Assembly (NCBI GenBank): GCA_030248295.1
Contig: JASANH010001593.1
Location: 62,001-126,000, forward strand
Length of the DNA: 64,000 nt
Source: Mesodorylaimus sp. YZB2_4
Taxonomy: Eukaryota > Nematoda > Enoplea > Dorylaimida > Dorylaimidae
Direction: 5' to 3'
The notes under the pieces were generated by a model. It saw only the letters and a program-made list of their open reading frames with translations, made no database searches and was not told the origin of the DNA. The position numbers and the translations under genes were made by a program. This document shows, in pieces, positions 35,193 through 46,426 of the stretch (position 1 is the first letter of the stretch; every line of letters starts with the position of its first letter).

Positions 35193-37987
35193 ATGTTTCT
35201 TTCGAGCGGAGCTTTCATTTTCGCATTTCGAATTTCAAATGCCCAACGTAAGCTTAGCACTTGGTTCGGATCTAAAACAGCACGTTCAACGGGTTCTTTG
35301 TTTTAGAACCGCAGTGCGATGAATCGGCATGCAGAAAGCTGAGAGGAGTCCTGGACGGCACTATGCTTCTTCATCGCGAATCAAACGTCATCTTGTGCCT
35401 ACGCCTGGAAACTGTGCGAGATCGAGGCGCAATACTGGCACAATTACATACCAGTAGCGAATTCATCAAGGCATTCGTGATGGGCAAGTCTTAACATCAC
35501 TTTTTGTTAATAGTTCAACAGATATAGAAAATAAAAGAGGGTATATCTCAATCAGAACTACGTCGGCAGCCAAGCATACTATATGTGCCGTAAATTTTTT
35601 TTACACATTGCGGTCGGTCCAAGGGAGAGTCGATTTTGGCCCTTTACCCGCAGGTTAAGGGTTTTGTTAGTCGACCCTATCTTGCCATCGACTAGTTCAC
35701 TCCGGGGGTGCATGCAGGGCTAGATCGCTACCCCGCGGTGTCGGTGGTTATGTAGTGGTAATATTAGTTTAGGCCTAACTAGTTACTTTCTCGACATGGC
35801 ACACGATGTGGACAGTGTGTGATCAAGTGACCTGGCTGCTTGCAATATGTGCAAATTTGCTGAGACTTATGCTGATGAGCAACCTGTTAGGCCATAACTC
35901 ATATTATCACTAAAGTGACCCATGGTGCGATACGCTCCCCTGCCACTTCTTCTCATTGCCATGAGTAAATCTTGCTCTAACAAGGGAACATCGCCAACCG
36001 TCAAGTCGAACTTTGGAAAACGAAAAATTGTAATATGTTCCTGGGAGCTACAGAAAGCTCTCCGCAAAATATAAGTGGCGTCTGGCCAACTGGTCAGCAG
36101 TGGTCAGCGTCCAAAGTCCTGAAGTTTTGTGCGGTAAGGAAGCTCAGGGTTGAGGAAAACATGCAGATTTCTGCGCATGCGCCCCAGGGTAAGAGATAAT
36201 TGATGTATTTGCCACAAAATGGTCAGTTGGTGCCGAAGAATGATTGCAAAACAGAAAAAGAGAAAGTAAATTTCTCTGGGTTTTTTCCAAGAATAGATCA
36301 CCAAGAATATTGAAGATAATATGCTTTCCACCAAATGATGAACCTCGCACAACCTACTCATTACAATTTTGCACCAGTGTTATGATCAAAAAGAAGTTAA
36401 CTTAGCTGATTCCCCTCGCATTGCTCCTCAATTTTTCATTCTTCATCTCGACCCGGAGAAAAAATGGGAAAAAAGTTTGCAGTGTTATCACTGCTCTGTG
36501 AACAGCACGGATATACCTTGAGCATAAGATGTACAGGACTGACTCTTTGCACAGTTGAGCCTAACCATTCGTACCATGACAGACCCTATGACGTCCCACT
36601 ACTCGTACTGACGCGACATTGTCGCCACCTAGAATGCTTCTTTGCCCAGCCCTACATCGATTCAGAAGGTAGGCAGGCAGACAGTAAAATACAAAACTAC
36701 CCTTTCTCAGGGGCTGATACAAATAAATTTTGGAATGCGGCGGGATTCGGACCCGCTTATTATATGCAATCCCGCTGCTGTGAACATGACAAAACTCTTG
36801 ACGATACGACAACGAGACTGATGAAACACTGGTCGTCAAGTCATCACTCGCCGGGCCGTCCATCGCCCAGCTGGCTAATCGCCAGGTCGGCGTCGCCAGG
36901 TCAGCGTCGCCAGGATGACCATAGCCAGGTCGGCCTGACCCGTGGCCCGAGAGCCAGGAATATTCGAATGCCAGCCAACAGAACACGGATAAGGAACAAA
37001 TGCCTGGCGGTTGATACGGGCGAGGAACAATGTTACACGATGGCCTATTGGTAAAAGGAGGGTATCAACGATGCCATGTGCGATTATAGTTACAACTTTC
37101 CCGCTCTGTGCCAGTTCACAAGTAAGGGTGATTACTGCATGAATCTTGTAGCTTATCTGATGGGGTCTCATATGACTGTACGTACTTGTGGTGGTGGTTC
37201 CGAATCAGGAGCGCCGCCTACTGTCAGAAATGGAGCAAGATCAGGCTCTGCTGTATAATAGGACAGGTAAAATTGGATTCTGACTGAGTAGTCTTCGTTG
37301 CCGAAAGCTCAGACGGCCTTGATCGACCTTAGTCTTTAAAGAGCTCATCGTCTGTTTGAGTCCCAAATTGAACAAGGACTAAAGCTTGGTGGTTATTAAT
37401 AGATCAATTCCCAGTTTTCGGCGGCTTGAAATTTCAAGGTTTCCGCGAACATCGCCTCAGCATTTTATAGCCAGTCCAGTCTTCTCATAGTTGTCCTGTG
37501 TCCTGAGCGGAAAGGGCCAAACGCCCACAGAACACCCATAATCATTTTTTATAAGCGGTCACGAGGATTCCTGATGACCTTTTTTTTAAATTTCTTAGGC
37601 ATTGTGAAATGGTCTCTTCTAACTTGAATGCATGACTGGGGGGAAGAACGGAGGAGGGAGCGCGCTGCAAAACCTCCAGCCAGCCCTGTTTGCAGAGCTG
37701 CATGTTTTTTGAAGCTTTGTAAAATTTTAGTTCGCTCGGAAAGCTACACAATGTCAAAAGTATGCATGACTGAAACACCAATCGTAACTATGCCAGCCAA
37801 TAAACCGAAGGAATGCGCCGACGCACTCTTTCGCAAAACGTGGTGTCGGAGTTTCAATGTTATCCCGAGCAACAGTGATTCCTCATGCCAATTCTTTTCG
37901 TGATCAGTCTTGGAAGTCGTCTGTCCAAACTGCCCGAGCACTAAACCAGCCGATGCATAGTGCATTCACTACAACTATGTTCCCTGA
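35193..37987 (+). pseudogene. Broken CTLD-PAN copy C
   Basis: Exon order matches genes A, B and E. Exon 1 (35193-35247) is an intact signal peptide. Exon 2 (35307-~35488) ends ILAQLHTSSEF, but it has a 2-bp loss after DG and a 1-bp loss near the LC, so the middle is read in a wrong frame and the conserved Cys and Trp vanish. Its donor has lost a G. Exon 3 is split: a decayed start near 36464-36590, then an insertion, then PANRTRIRNKC to FPALCQF (36960-37113), with an in-frame TAA at 37051-37053. Exon 4 (37731-37987) keeps KECADALFRKTWCRSFN but has TGA at 37901 and TAG at 37958. It cannot make the family protein. Confidence 0.85.
36595..36955. mobile_element. Insertion splitting exon 3 of copy C
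   Basis: About 350 bp with no match to exon 3 of A, B or E lie between its two decayed halves. On the minus strand, 36774-36736 includes a box-B-like gcgggtccgaatcccgcc, suggesting a tRNA-derived piece. 36870-36940 carries cgccaggtcggcgtcgccagg short repeats. The borders are approximate because the flanking exon is eroded. Confidence 0.45.
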
Positions 37988-39755
37988 AACTTATAAAGGG
38001 CAACTTAAATCAATTTTGAGCTATACCCACTGAAAAATCATTTGGGCACCCTGACCCCTGCGCCCGACCCTCCTTCGCGCTCAGGAGGATGAAAAAGCTG
38101 TGAAATTTGGATTGGCGCCAAAATGGCCTTTCCACACTCAGGTTCCTGTTGGAATGGACATGCGTGCGCGTAAATTCCACATGGCGGCCAAAAAAACAAA
38201 ATGGCGCTTTTGCACTTTGGCCCCCACTCCACTTTGTGTGAAAGAAAACTATGGATAGAAGACCTTTTTTTATGTGCTTCTTACAATTATATCCTGCAAA
38301 AAGTAAAATTGAAGAAACAATAATGAAATAGTTGAAAGCTAATAAGCAGCATTAAAAACTCGTAGAATCGCCTCTTGGAACGGTTCGTCAGTTGGATAAT
38401 CTGAGCTCACAGGCATTAGATCGACATCAGATTCATGTTTATTCTTCATCCTGTTTTTTTAATAGACGATTCAAAAAGTGACTTCAACCCATCAAACAAC
38501 GTGGATTTCTATGTTTCCTGGGCAGCCGTGTGGCATTTACGCGCACCTCTGTCTATTCCGACACGAACCTGAGCGTGGAGAGGCCGTTTGGCGCGAATTC
38601 AAATTTCATAGCATTTTCATCTTTCCGAGCTGAAAGGAAGGACCGGGTGTCCAACTTATGTGTCAGAGGTTATAATTGCACTCCTTGAAGCATACAAAGT
38701 TGCCTCCAGTGGCCCTGTAACCCAACGCCTGCAACAATCCCGTTATGTGAAAATAAAAGTAGTGATGATTGAAGAATAAACGTTTGCTTGTGCTGCAATT
38801 GAATGCAGAAAATTCATCAAAAAGAACAATACCATTCTAGCAGAATCGAGCTATTGTACAGCGAGCTGCAAGCTTAACGAAGAGCAAAAAAACTTCAGGT
38901 AGCATTCATGCTTATTCAAACGGCAATGTGCAAAATGACATCCATTATGTCAACTGCCTGTAGTGCTGTCACATAGTTGATCAGGCTGGCAAACAAACGA
39001 TCAATATGAGAGAAGTTTGCTACCCTTTATGATAACTACAGTATGTGTATAATTGCCAAGCACCAATTACGAATAACCGGCAAACGCACTGGCGAGAAAA
39101 TGTTGACCACACAAAAAGTAAGTGAAAAATTAAAAGGTGCGGTAGGGCTATCATTAGGACAGGCTGTTGGTTAGGTTCTGGGACACATTCGAGCAAACGT
39201 GGTATCAATTTTTTTATGTTTTTGACCCTTCTTTTATTCTTTTTCTTCTCTTTTTCCGTACTCTCTCATTTCCTTTTCTGGAACGTCTTATGCAAAGCTG
39301 AATCCACTGAAAAAAGTTTTCGAATTCTGGCGAAAACTTTTACTCTATTATCGCGTAAAGCGGACTCAAAACCATTGATGCCAAGTGCGAAGGCATCATG
39401 TAACTTTATACATTATGGCATGCTGCCTCTGCTACGGCGCAACTGTGCAAGCTCTGTTGGTTTTTTCGATTTTTCTCGTACAAAAAATCACTAATTTTTC
39501 GTTCAACTTGATTTTTCTCAATAATTTGTCAAATTATGTGTCAAACAATTTATCCATTATCTTCCTTTGCCTAACAAAGATGACTAAGTCCTCCCTTCTT
39601 TTGTTGGCAATTCAGCCCGTTGTATGATTGAATATTTTGATTTTTTGATGGCTGTGAACCTTTTTGATGGTTATGAGCCAGAAATCTATTCTGTTAGAGC
39701 TGCAGTGAAATTAAGATCAGAATAGGCGGCTGGTTCGAAACGCTCTCAATTTTAG
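37988..39755. other. Intergenic stretch, no gene seen
   Basis: AT-rich sequence with only short inconsistent frames. I looked for CTLD exons that could belong to the downstream PAN exon D and found none. Confidence 0.4.
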
Positions 39756-40024
39756 GTCACCCAGAAACCTACAGCAAATCAGACTTCTGCTTAGACGAAT
39801 AGCCAATTGAAACCATGGCCGCCACTGAACCGAAAGATTGCGCCCACTCATGTTATGAGCAAGCGCGGTGTCGAAGTTTTAATTTCATACAGGGCTATTC
39901 TAGTTCTTCATGCCAGCTTTTTTCATGGTCCGTTTTAGACATCGGATGTGCCAAATGCGCTCGCACTAACGATAAGCTGGCCGACTATGAACGTGAGTGC
40001 GTGCACTACAACTATGCTCCCTGA
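39756..40024 (+). pseudogene. Solo PAN exon D
   Basis: Equivalent to exon 4 of the CTLD-PAN genes: acceptor tttag at 39755, and length 269 nt as in gene E. It encodes DCAHSCYEQARCRSFNF, SCQLFSWSVLD and the VHYNYAP end. A TAG stop at 39800-39802 interrupts the first part, and no signal-peptide or CTLD exon was found upstream. AATAAA lies 28 nt after the final stop. Probably a partial duplication that died. Confidence 0.8.
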
Positions 40025-40263
40025 AACGATCGTCAGCACAGTTTATAAGAAAATAAAGGTCACGAAATACCAGCACAAGCAGATTCATCTTTGCTTGCCA
40101 CTGTACTGTTATCAAATTGGAATTGACTTATTCCACTGATCCGCAGCACAACAATGAACGTGTTGACATCTCGCTGTTGTGATGTGAAAGCAAAGCAGGC
40201 CTGCCATTCAATCGAGCGAGGGGAGTGAAGCTGTGATGATGAGGCCGCGCCCATGACTAGCAT

Positions 40264-40341
40264 TGATACAGTTGACTGACACTGATACAGTTGATTGAAC
40301 TTAATCTGACTGAATCTGAAAAGATTCAGTCAGATTAAGTT
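40264..40341. repeat. Perfect 20-bp hairpin with GAAA loop, preceded by direct repeats
   Basis: 40298-40317 and 40322-40341 are perfect inverted complements (aacttaatctgactgaatct) around the loop gaaa. Two copies of a tgatacagttga phrase precede the stem at about 40264 and 40283. Confidence 0.85.
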
Positions 40342-40690
40342 TTCACATTACCGCCCTTTCTCAAATCAGTGATCTGTTTTCGACTGTTTATGCATATCTC
40401 AAAGTGAAACAAAAGGCAGCTGGTGATGAGACAATTTGCTTGTTCGAATCCAGTTAATCGCGAGTTGGAAGCATATTTCGTCATCCTAAAAATGCACTAT
40501 CAAATGGTTCCGGTTACATTTGGGTCCCATCTTTACAATATTGCCGTGGTTTATCAACTTTTGCGACACAAATACATAGCTTCAATCTCCTTGATCTGAT
40601 AGTGAGCCTTGCCAACCAGAGCCGCACTCGACATGACTGGTTCTTGTAATCTGTTTTAAGGTGCGAAAAACTCTGTGCAAACTATTGAAT

Positions 40691-40735
40691 CCATCTGGCA
40701 ACTGGTCAGCAGTGATCAGCGCTTAAAGTCCCGCA
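40691..40735 (+). repeat. Dispersed repeat shared with 36079-36125
   Basis: tctggcaactggtcagcagt continuing gatcagcg..aaagtccNg matches the sequence at about 36079-36125 with few differences. The same orientation suggests a dispersed element of unknown type. Confidence 0.55.
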
Positions 40736-41619
40736 GATTTTTGAATTTCTTGTTTAGTGAGGAGACAAACGTTGAGAAAAAGTCGCAGGAATTTTCCAAA
40801 AAACTAGCACAACAGGAAAAGTTTAAAAAAACCCGCAGGATTTCGGACGATAATCTTTGTTGACCGTTTGGCCAGACAGGTCCAATAATATTTTGCGCAC
40901 AGCTTTCTTGTGGGCCTAAACTAGTACCAATCATTTGTTACGTCGACTTCGACTACTATCACAAGGGTCTCTGAAAGTCTAAATGCAAAAATGCGGTATC
41001 TAAATGAATGATCTCGCCTAGCGCTTATATTTTTTTAAGGGAAACTTGGAATCTTTTGAGATAGTTGGCTATAATTGAAACTGAATCTTTTTTTCCCAAA
41101 ACTGTTAAACAGGAATAATGCAATATAGTGTTGGCCAATTGCATGCCCTGAGGGCATACGGAAGGCTCTGTACGGAATCTTTCCTATCGCAGAGCATGAG
41201 TGATATGACCCTACTGATGATCTAGCCCCACGAAAAAGGCAGGATATACAAAAATCACCACGTATGCTTTCAAGTTTTTTGACACATATCAGATATACGA
41301 TACACGGTTCTGATTTTATACAGTATTCTCCTTCCCCCACGCCCAAACACGCTTTTCCCGCCCCGAAAAAAAATCATAAAATCAAGTCACTGTGTACCAC
41401 ATAGCGTGCTGTGTATACTATGACCATCCCAATGAATGCCCTGTTTTCGATGAAAAAGATGGTGAAGAAGCCAAGAAACTATGCTTCCGATAGAATTCTA
41501 TTCACTGGAAGGGTGTTGGGACTGATTTTAGGGCTAAAAATAGTACATTCTTTCGACGCCAAAACGTCAATGCCAAACCGTGATGAATTATTCCTTACCT
41601 TTAACACCGTCTCAGGCAA

Positions 41620-43412
41620 AATAGGCGCATCAAAAAGGGCGGAGGCAAAAAGAGCGCATCAAAAAGGGCGCATCCAAAAAGGGCGCATGGGTAATAAGGG
41701 CGCATGGGTAATAAGGGCGCATGGGTAAAAAGGGCGCAAGTGAATACCCAACAGTTATTTTTAAAAAAAAACAAAGCTATGTCGAAGAAATACATGAGCG
41801 TATACGCGGAATCGAAATGGATCAGACTAAATTCAATGTGGCATCAAATACGCATTGTCAATTGAACAATTGAATGATTCACTCACCTCAAAAATTGTAG
41901 TTATGAGCAAGACCCCTCAAATAATCAATCTGATTTCTGTTATCATAGTCGGCAACGATACGTTGAATTTGCTCCGCACATTCTCGATAACGCCGGCGTC
42001 CTGGTGGAGGCTGATGACCAGCGACGTACAGCTCAATTTTTGTTTCGTTTAAATTCTGCTCTTGTCTCAAGGATCCGATAAATTTAAATATCGTTGGATG
42101 ATGTGCCGCGACCAATTCCAAAAATCCTCGGCTCCAACCTTCCACTGAGTTGTTTGTCTTCGCTGGACCAATGGTTATTGCCTCGTGGCAGTTCCAGAGT
42201 TCAATTGGAAATATTGGATTACGCCTAACTCCTCGCCGATTTGGTCTACCAACCCACGTGTCCTCAAAAGCATCGACGACGCCAGGTGGAGGAACAAACG
42301 CTAGAGCTGGCAGCATTCTTATTTGGAGCGCAAAATCTTCATCATTTGTGTATCGCGTTTGCAATCCCGCTGCTTGAATTCGGCGCCATACACACTGCGA
42401 GAAATGGAAAAAGCATCCGCGGCGTGCTGCATTGGGAAAGTCCGAGGCAAAGCTGTTGATATCGACTGCGGATTCAAATTCGGATTTAAATTTCTCAACT
42501 CGGCCAGCAGACGCGTATATGTCGCTTCAGCCTTATCTGGCAATAAAGCAAATACTGATGGAATGACGTTATGATAATGAACTCCGTGAATCGTATACAA
42601 CTGCTCAAATAAAGAAGGTGCCGTTTTGAAAGTGCCATCCGCGAACCAGTTAGGACTTCTTGCCAGCAACTCCAAATTGCGTTGCGTAAAAAAAACAAGA
42701 ATTCGATTTGGACCCTGACCGATATCTCGTTGCAGAACCGGCTCACCAGCCAAAGTCTGCTGATATTCAGGGGGAATAACCATTTCCTCGGGTGAATGAG
42801 GGTTTTGTGGAGCAGCAAGAATCCCTCTGCGAACGCGTTGAATAGCTTTATTCAAGTGTGGTATCGAGGGCAATTGACCTTGAACAGCGGCTGGCAACCC
42901 AACTGTGGAGGTAGCAATGACTTGATGAGTCGAATCTTGAGTGACAGCAGCTCGATCTTTCATATTAGCGATCGTTCTTATCACGACTGCTTGAGCTAGA
43001 TCGGGCGCATGGTTGTGATCGCCAGGCTGCTTTGTCATCGCGTCTCCGGCTGTTTGCATTCGGGCCAAACAGAGGCCTTCGCTTTGCTTGTAAAAATTAC
43101 ATTTCCAGTCGATTTCTCTTTAATAGAACGTTCTTTTCGATAGATATACCCGTTATGCAAAAGCTGATCATGGCCTTTCTGACTTCGCACGACTGCTAGA
43201 GGCATGATTCGAGAGTCGCCACTGACCAGTCCGAATGAAATATGTTATGGGCACCAGTCCATAAATGGCGCACTTATGAAGCCGTGTTTCATCCTATGCG
43301 TCTTTGTTCCTTTATAACCCTCTCTTGCATTTGTGCGCCCTTTTGTCTATGCGCCCTAATTACTGATGCGCCCTTTTTGCTGCGCCCTTTTTGTATGCGC
43401 CCTTTTTGCGTG
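41620..43412 (-). mobile_element. MULE-type transposon with inverted tandem-repeat ends
   Basis: The left end (41620-41745) is a tandem array of aaaaagggcgcat units; the right end (about 43325-43412) is the same array in inverse orientation (atgcgccctttttg). Between them lies a minus-strand transposase pseudogene. Tandem-repeat inverted ends are known for some Mutator-like elements. No target duplication was identified, so outer borders are approximate. Confidence 0.8.
41888..43205 (-). pseudogene. FLYWCH zinc-finger/MULE transposase, frameshifted
   Basis: Starting at the ATG at 43205, the first frame gives LLHNGYIYRKERS, the beginning of a FLYWCH finger. A 1-bp shift near 43110 is then needed to reach WKCNFYKQ, CLARMQT and DHNHAPD, completing the W-C-C-H-H pattern. 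The MULE core follows: ARSPNWFADGTFKTAPSLFEQLYTIHG (first catalytic Asp) and VFALLPDKAEATYTRLL. Near 42430-42450 a second shift, with loss of the usual DFExAA block, leads to the frame with GCFFHFSQCVWRR and LPALAFVPP, running to the stop at 41888. Two shifts and the missing second catalytic Asp make it inactive. Confidence 0.85.
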
Positions 43413-43969
43413 GATTCGTTAAAACGGGTTTCTAGTTGGATAGTTTTTCTGCCTCAACCTAATTGAAATCATAATTTCCAGAGATAGGAAGTATCATTTT
43501 TAATTATTATGTAAATGAACCGTTTGAAGATCTTTCCATGCGAAAACAATGTGACCTTTCAAAAGAAAGCATGGATAACTCTTATCACTGGCAAATTTAC
43601 TTGTTCTCACCATCTTCAAGGCTAGAAGCCTACTGATCTCGAAGAGCAATACAAAGGGTCCTTCCCTATGGCATAAATTATGGACACCCCCTCCCCCAAA
43701 GCTGTCCCTCTCAAAAGATCAATTTTTCAATGTCATTTTGCGATATTTGCTAGCACCCGCCTCTCTTCAATGTATTTTCCTTTTTCTCACTAGCGACAGA
43801 CCCTAATTTTATTTCAGTTTTCACCTGCCTCGCTTTGGCTTCGAGTTGCAGAGACCCACACAGAAGTGATATTATCTGCCCGCTGAGACTTTTTTGCTCT
43901 GTTTTACTAACCAAGTCCTTGCAACATGTTAGTTTCTTTGACTTTTTGGCCCCAAAACACAAACCAAAA
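43413..43969. other. Short intergenic stretch before GPCR 2
   Basis: No gene seen. The GPCR 2 frame is open back to 43835, but the first ATG is at 43970. Confidence 0.4.
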
Positions 43970-44998
43970 ATGAGTAATCTGACCAACTTAACATTTGATG
44001 ACTGTAATAACGACTGGTATAATTCACTTTCCAAAAATGTATATTTTATTGTTGATTTTTTCGTGGCCCCAATTTCGTTGTCAATTGGCATTTTTGGTCA
44101 AATTATATTTCTTATAGTTTGTCTCAATAAAATGAAGACAGAGGGCGTGTATGTTCATCAAATCATCGTATCGATTAGCGAGATATTTTTTATGGTCGTA
44201 TATGCCGCGTGCATAATTGTGTATAGCTGGTTTTCTAACCCGATTATGCCCATTTATAAATGGTGGATGTCGTGCTATTCTTGCATGTGGTTTAATGCTA
44301 ATCTGGTCACCTTTTCACTCGATATTGTTACAAGTTTGACTCAATTTTTGACTTTAGCCATGGTTTATGATCGATTTTTAGCCTTGCACAAACCAATGTT
44401 GTATAAACCACCATCGAAACGGGCTCACACTCTATGGACACTCTTTTGCATTGGGTTTGCTGTATTTATTAATTTATACGAGCTATTTGCCTTTCGCGTC
44501 GAAGGTGACGAAATAAGTGGTTATTGGGTTGCTTATGACACTCGCTTTGAGCAGTATGTCAAGTATGTCAGTGATGCGCGAGTGTTTATAAGCTTTCTCG
44601 CTTTGGTATTATTATATTTTTTCAATATTTCTGTAATAATTATTTATTACAAACATTTCCGAAAGTCGAAAAAGTTATTTAATCATGAACAAGAAATTAT
44701 TAAAAGGCGTACAACGAAGACGCTGACAATAATGACATTATGCCAGTCTATATCGGAAACAGTTGGTCAAACATCGACTTGCATTTCAGTGATTTTAAGT
44801 TTCAATTATCTCGATTACATGCCCTGCGATCCGAATGTGAATCCTTTGTTTATTCCAGTCACTGATTCCGTTTTGTTTGTTTCGAAATTGGCTTTTATTT
44901 GTGTGCTTTTAGCAGTCAGCGACCACTTCAGGTCTAAAGTGTCCCAGTTATTCAAACGCTTGAGCGGGAAATTTTTAGCACCGAATACCGTACAGTGA
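43970..44998 (+). CDS. Rhodopsin-type orphan GPCR (GPCR 2)
   Basis: Single exon, 342 residues from the first in-frame ATG. The N terminus has two N-L-T glycosylation sites (MSNLTNLTFDDC). Seven hydrophobic segments follow, starting YFIVDFFVAPISLSIGIFGQ. TM3 ends LAMVYDRFLALHKPM, a DRY-type motif. A basic third loop (FRKSKKLF, IKRRTTKTL) precedes TM6. TM7 (VLFVSKLAFICVLLAVSDHF) lacks NPxxY. It shares the general layout of GPCR 1 but is not a close copy. Probably a lineage-expanded peptide- or chemo-receptor; ligand unknown. Confidence 0.82.
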   Translation: MSNLTNLTFDDCNNDWYNSLSKNVYFIVDFFVAPISLSIGIFGQIIFLIVCLNKMKTEGVYVHQIIVSISEIFFMVVYAACIIVYSWFSNPIMPIYKWWMSCYSCMWFNANLVTFSLDIVTSLTQFLTLAMVYDRFLALHKPMLYKPPSKRAHTLWTLFCIGFAVFINLYELFAFRVEGDEISGYWVAYDTRFEQYVKYVSDARVFISFLALVLLYFFNISVIIIYYKHFRKSKKLFNHEQEIIKRRTTKTLTIMTLCQSISETVGQTSTCISVILSFNYLDYMPCDPNVNPLFIPVTDSVLFVSKLAFICVLLAVSDHFRSKVSQLFKRLSGKFLAPNTVQ

Positions 44999-46426
44999 TG
45001 GCTAGCAATGGTTAAAGACAGTGCACTCTAAAATCGGTGCCGGAATATGGTAACAAAAGCATGATATTCAGATTCAACACTTGTTTTTTGGTGAAGGAAG
45101 CCAAAACATCTATTATGTCGCGATCTACTACACTGTGTATATGTATTTTTTCAATGATCTCTAATTTGCAATCATCGATTGGAATCGATCGATTAATTTC
45201 TGCGTCGCGCCAATTTGGCTTGGAAAGAGTAGTCCAAAATGTAAGACTAGGCAAGCGGAATCTGTTTATATCTTCTTGCTATGCTGTTTATTGGAGCAAT
45301 CAGTCCCTTGGTTCGATAGACTTTCTAGTTGAGACAAATATCAGCATTTGAAATAAAACTAATCGAATAGCTTTATCATGAAGGTCACGACAAGTTGCAA
45401 TTGCTTGTCACGACCAGTGACAAGCTTGTCGATTCAAAAGTTTCGGTGGAACTCATTTACTAGTCAGACCAGCACTCGTCAAGCTTGTCAAGCTTGTCAA
45501 TACCATGGTGGAACTGGCCCCTGGAAGTTGCAGCTGATTGATGTGGAAGATACTTGGTTCATGCATAAAATGCAGTATTAAACTCACCAAAAAGTTTGGT
45601 TTTGTATATACCACATTGGTATGCACATTTCTTCATATATATCATTCCTATTCTGATACTGTGTTATGCACGGGACGGATATATGCGCGCACAATATATA
45701 CTGAAAAATATATATTTATCATGCATATACTGCACAACATATATGAATACTATATATGTAATATATGATATATTATATATATATATTGAGATGCATATTC
45801 TGTATGTAGATATGTATATTATGTCATATATATATAATCCCGCAAACATACACTGTATATAAATATGTATATATACGTGCGTATGTACCCGTGTCTCTGG
45901 ATGCTTTGCTTGCGCAAAGAAGATCAGGCTGGAGAAAACATTTCCCGCGCGCTATCAGTGACCCTATGCCAACAGCAATACAGTATCAGGTTTCTTCTCC
46001 AACGATCAAAATATTAAGTAAGTGTGATAAAGAATAATAATAAGTGTGAACAAAAGTGAAAATTTCCGAGTCAAAATCTTATTGTAACATGATCTATGCC
46101 TGTCACAAAATGCATAAAAAAGGTGAAAAGCGCTAGTGAAAAGTTGATAGAAGACAAAGCGGTTCCAATTTTGCCGGCATGTCCGTAGAATCCGTATCGT
46201 CCAAGACAAGTAAGTTTTCAGGCCAAAATTCCTGTACTTGGCCAGTCGCAGAAACAGACACCAAGAAACAATGAGAAAGGACTAGACAGAACAAAAATAG
46301 GCAGAGGGACCAAAAGGAGAAATAACACAATACAGTGAATGGACCTAATTTTATTCTCTTGTGCAAAGCGGTGCAGATTCATGACATGGCAGCCACAAGA
46401 AATGTTATGCAACTAACGAAATTTTG
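44999..46426. other. Intergenic stretch with TA microsatellites
   Basis: An AATAAA at 45352-45357 may serve GPCR 2. aagcttgtc short repeats lie at 45420-45500. A TA-rich microsatellite tract covers 45620-45880. No gene seen. Confidence 0.5.

Noticed and set aside
36736..36790. Possible tRNA on the minus strand (gcgggtccgaatcccgcc)
   Set aside because: Strong T-arm only; no anticodon or D arm in place. Treated as part of the insertion in copy C.
36464..37054. 196-codon plus-strand frame in copy C
   Set aside because: It crosses an insertion and only chance-joins two decayed halves of exon 3; not a real gene.
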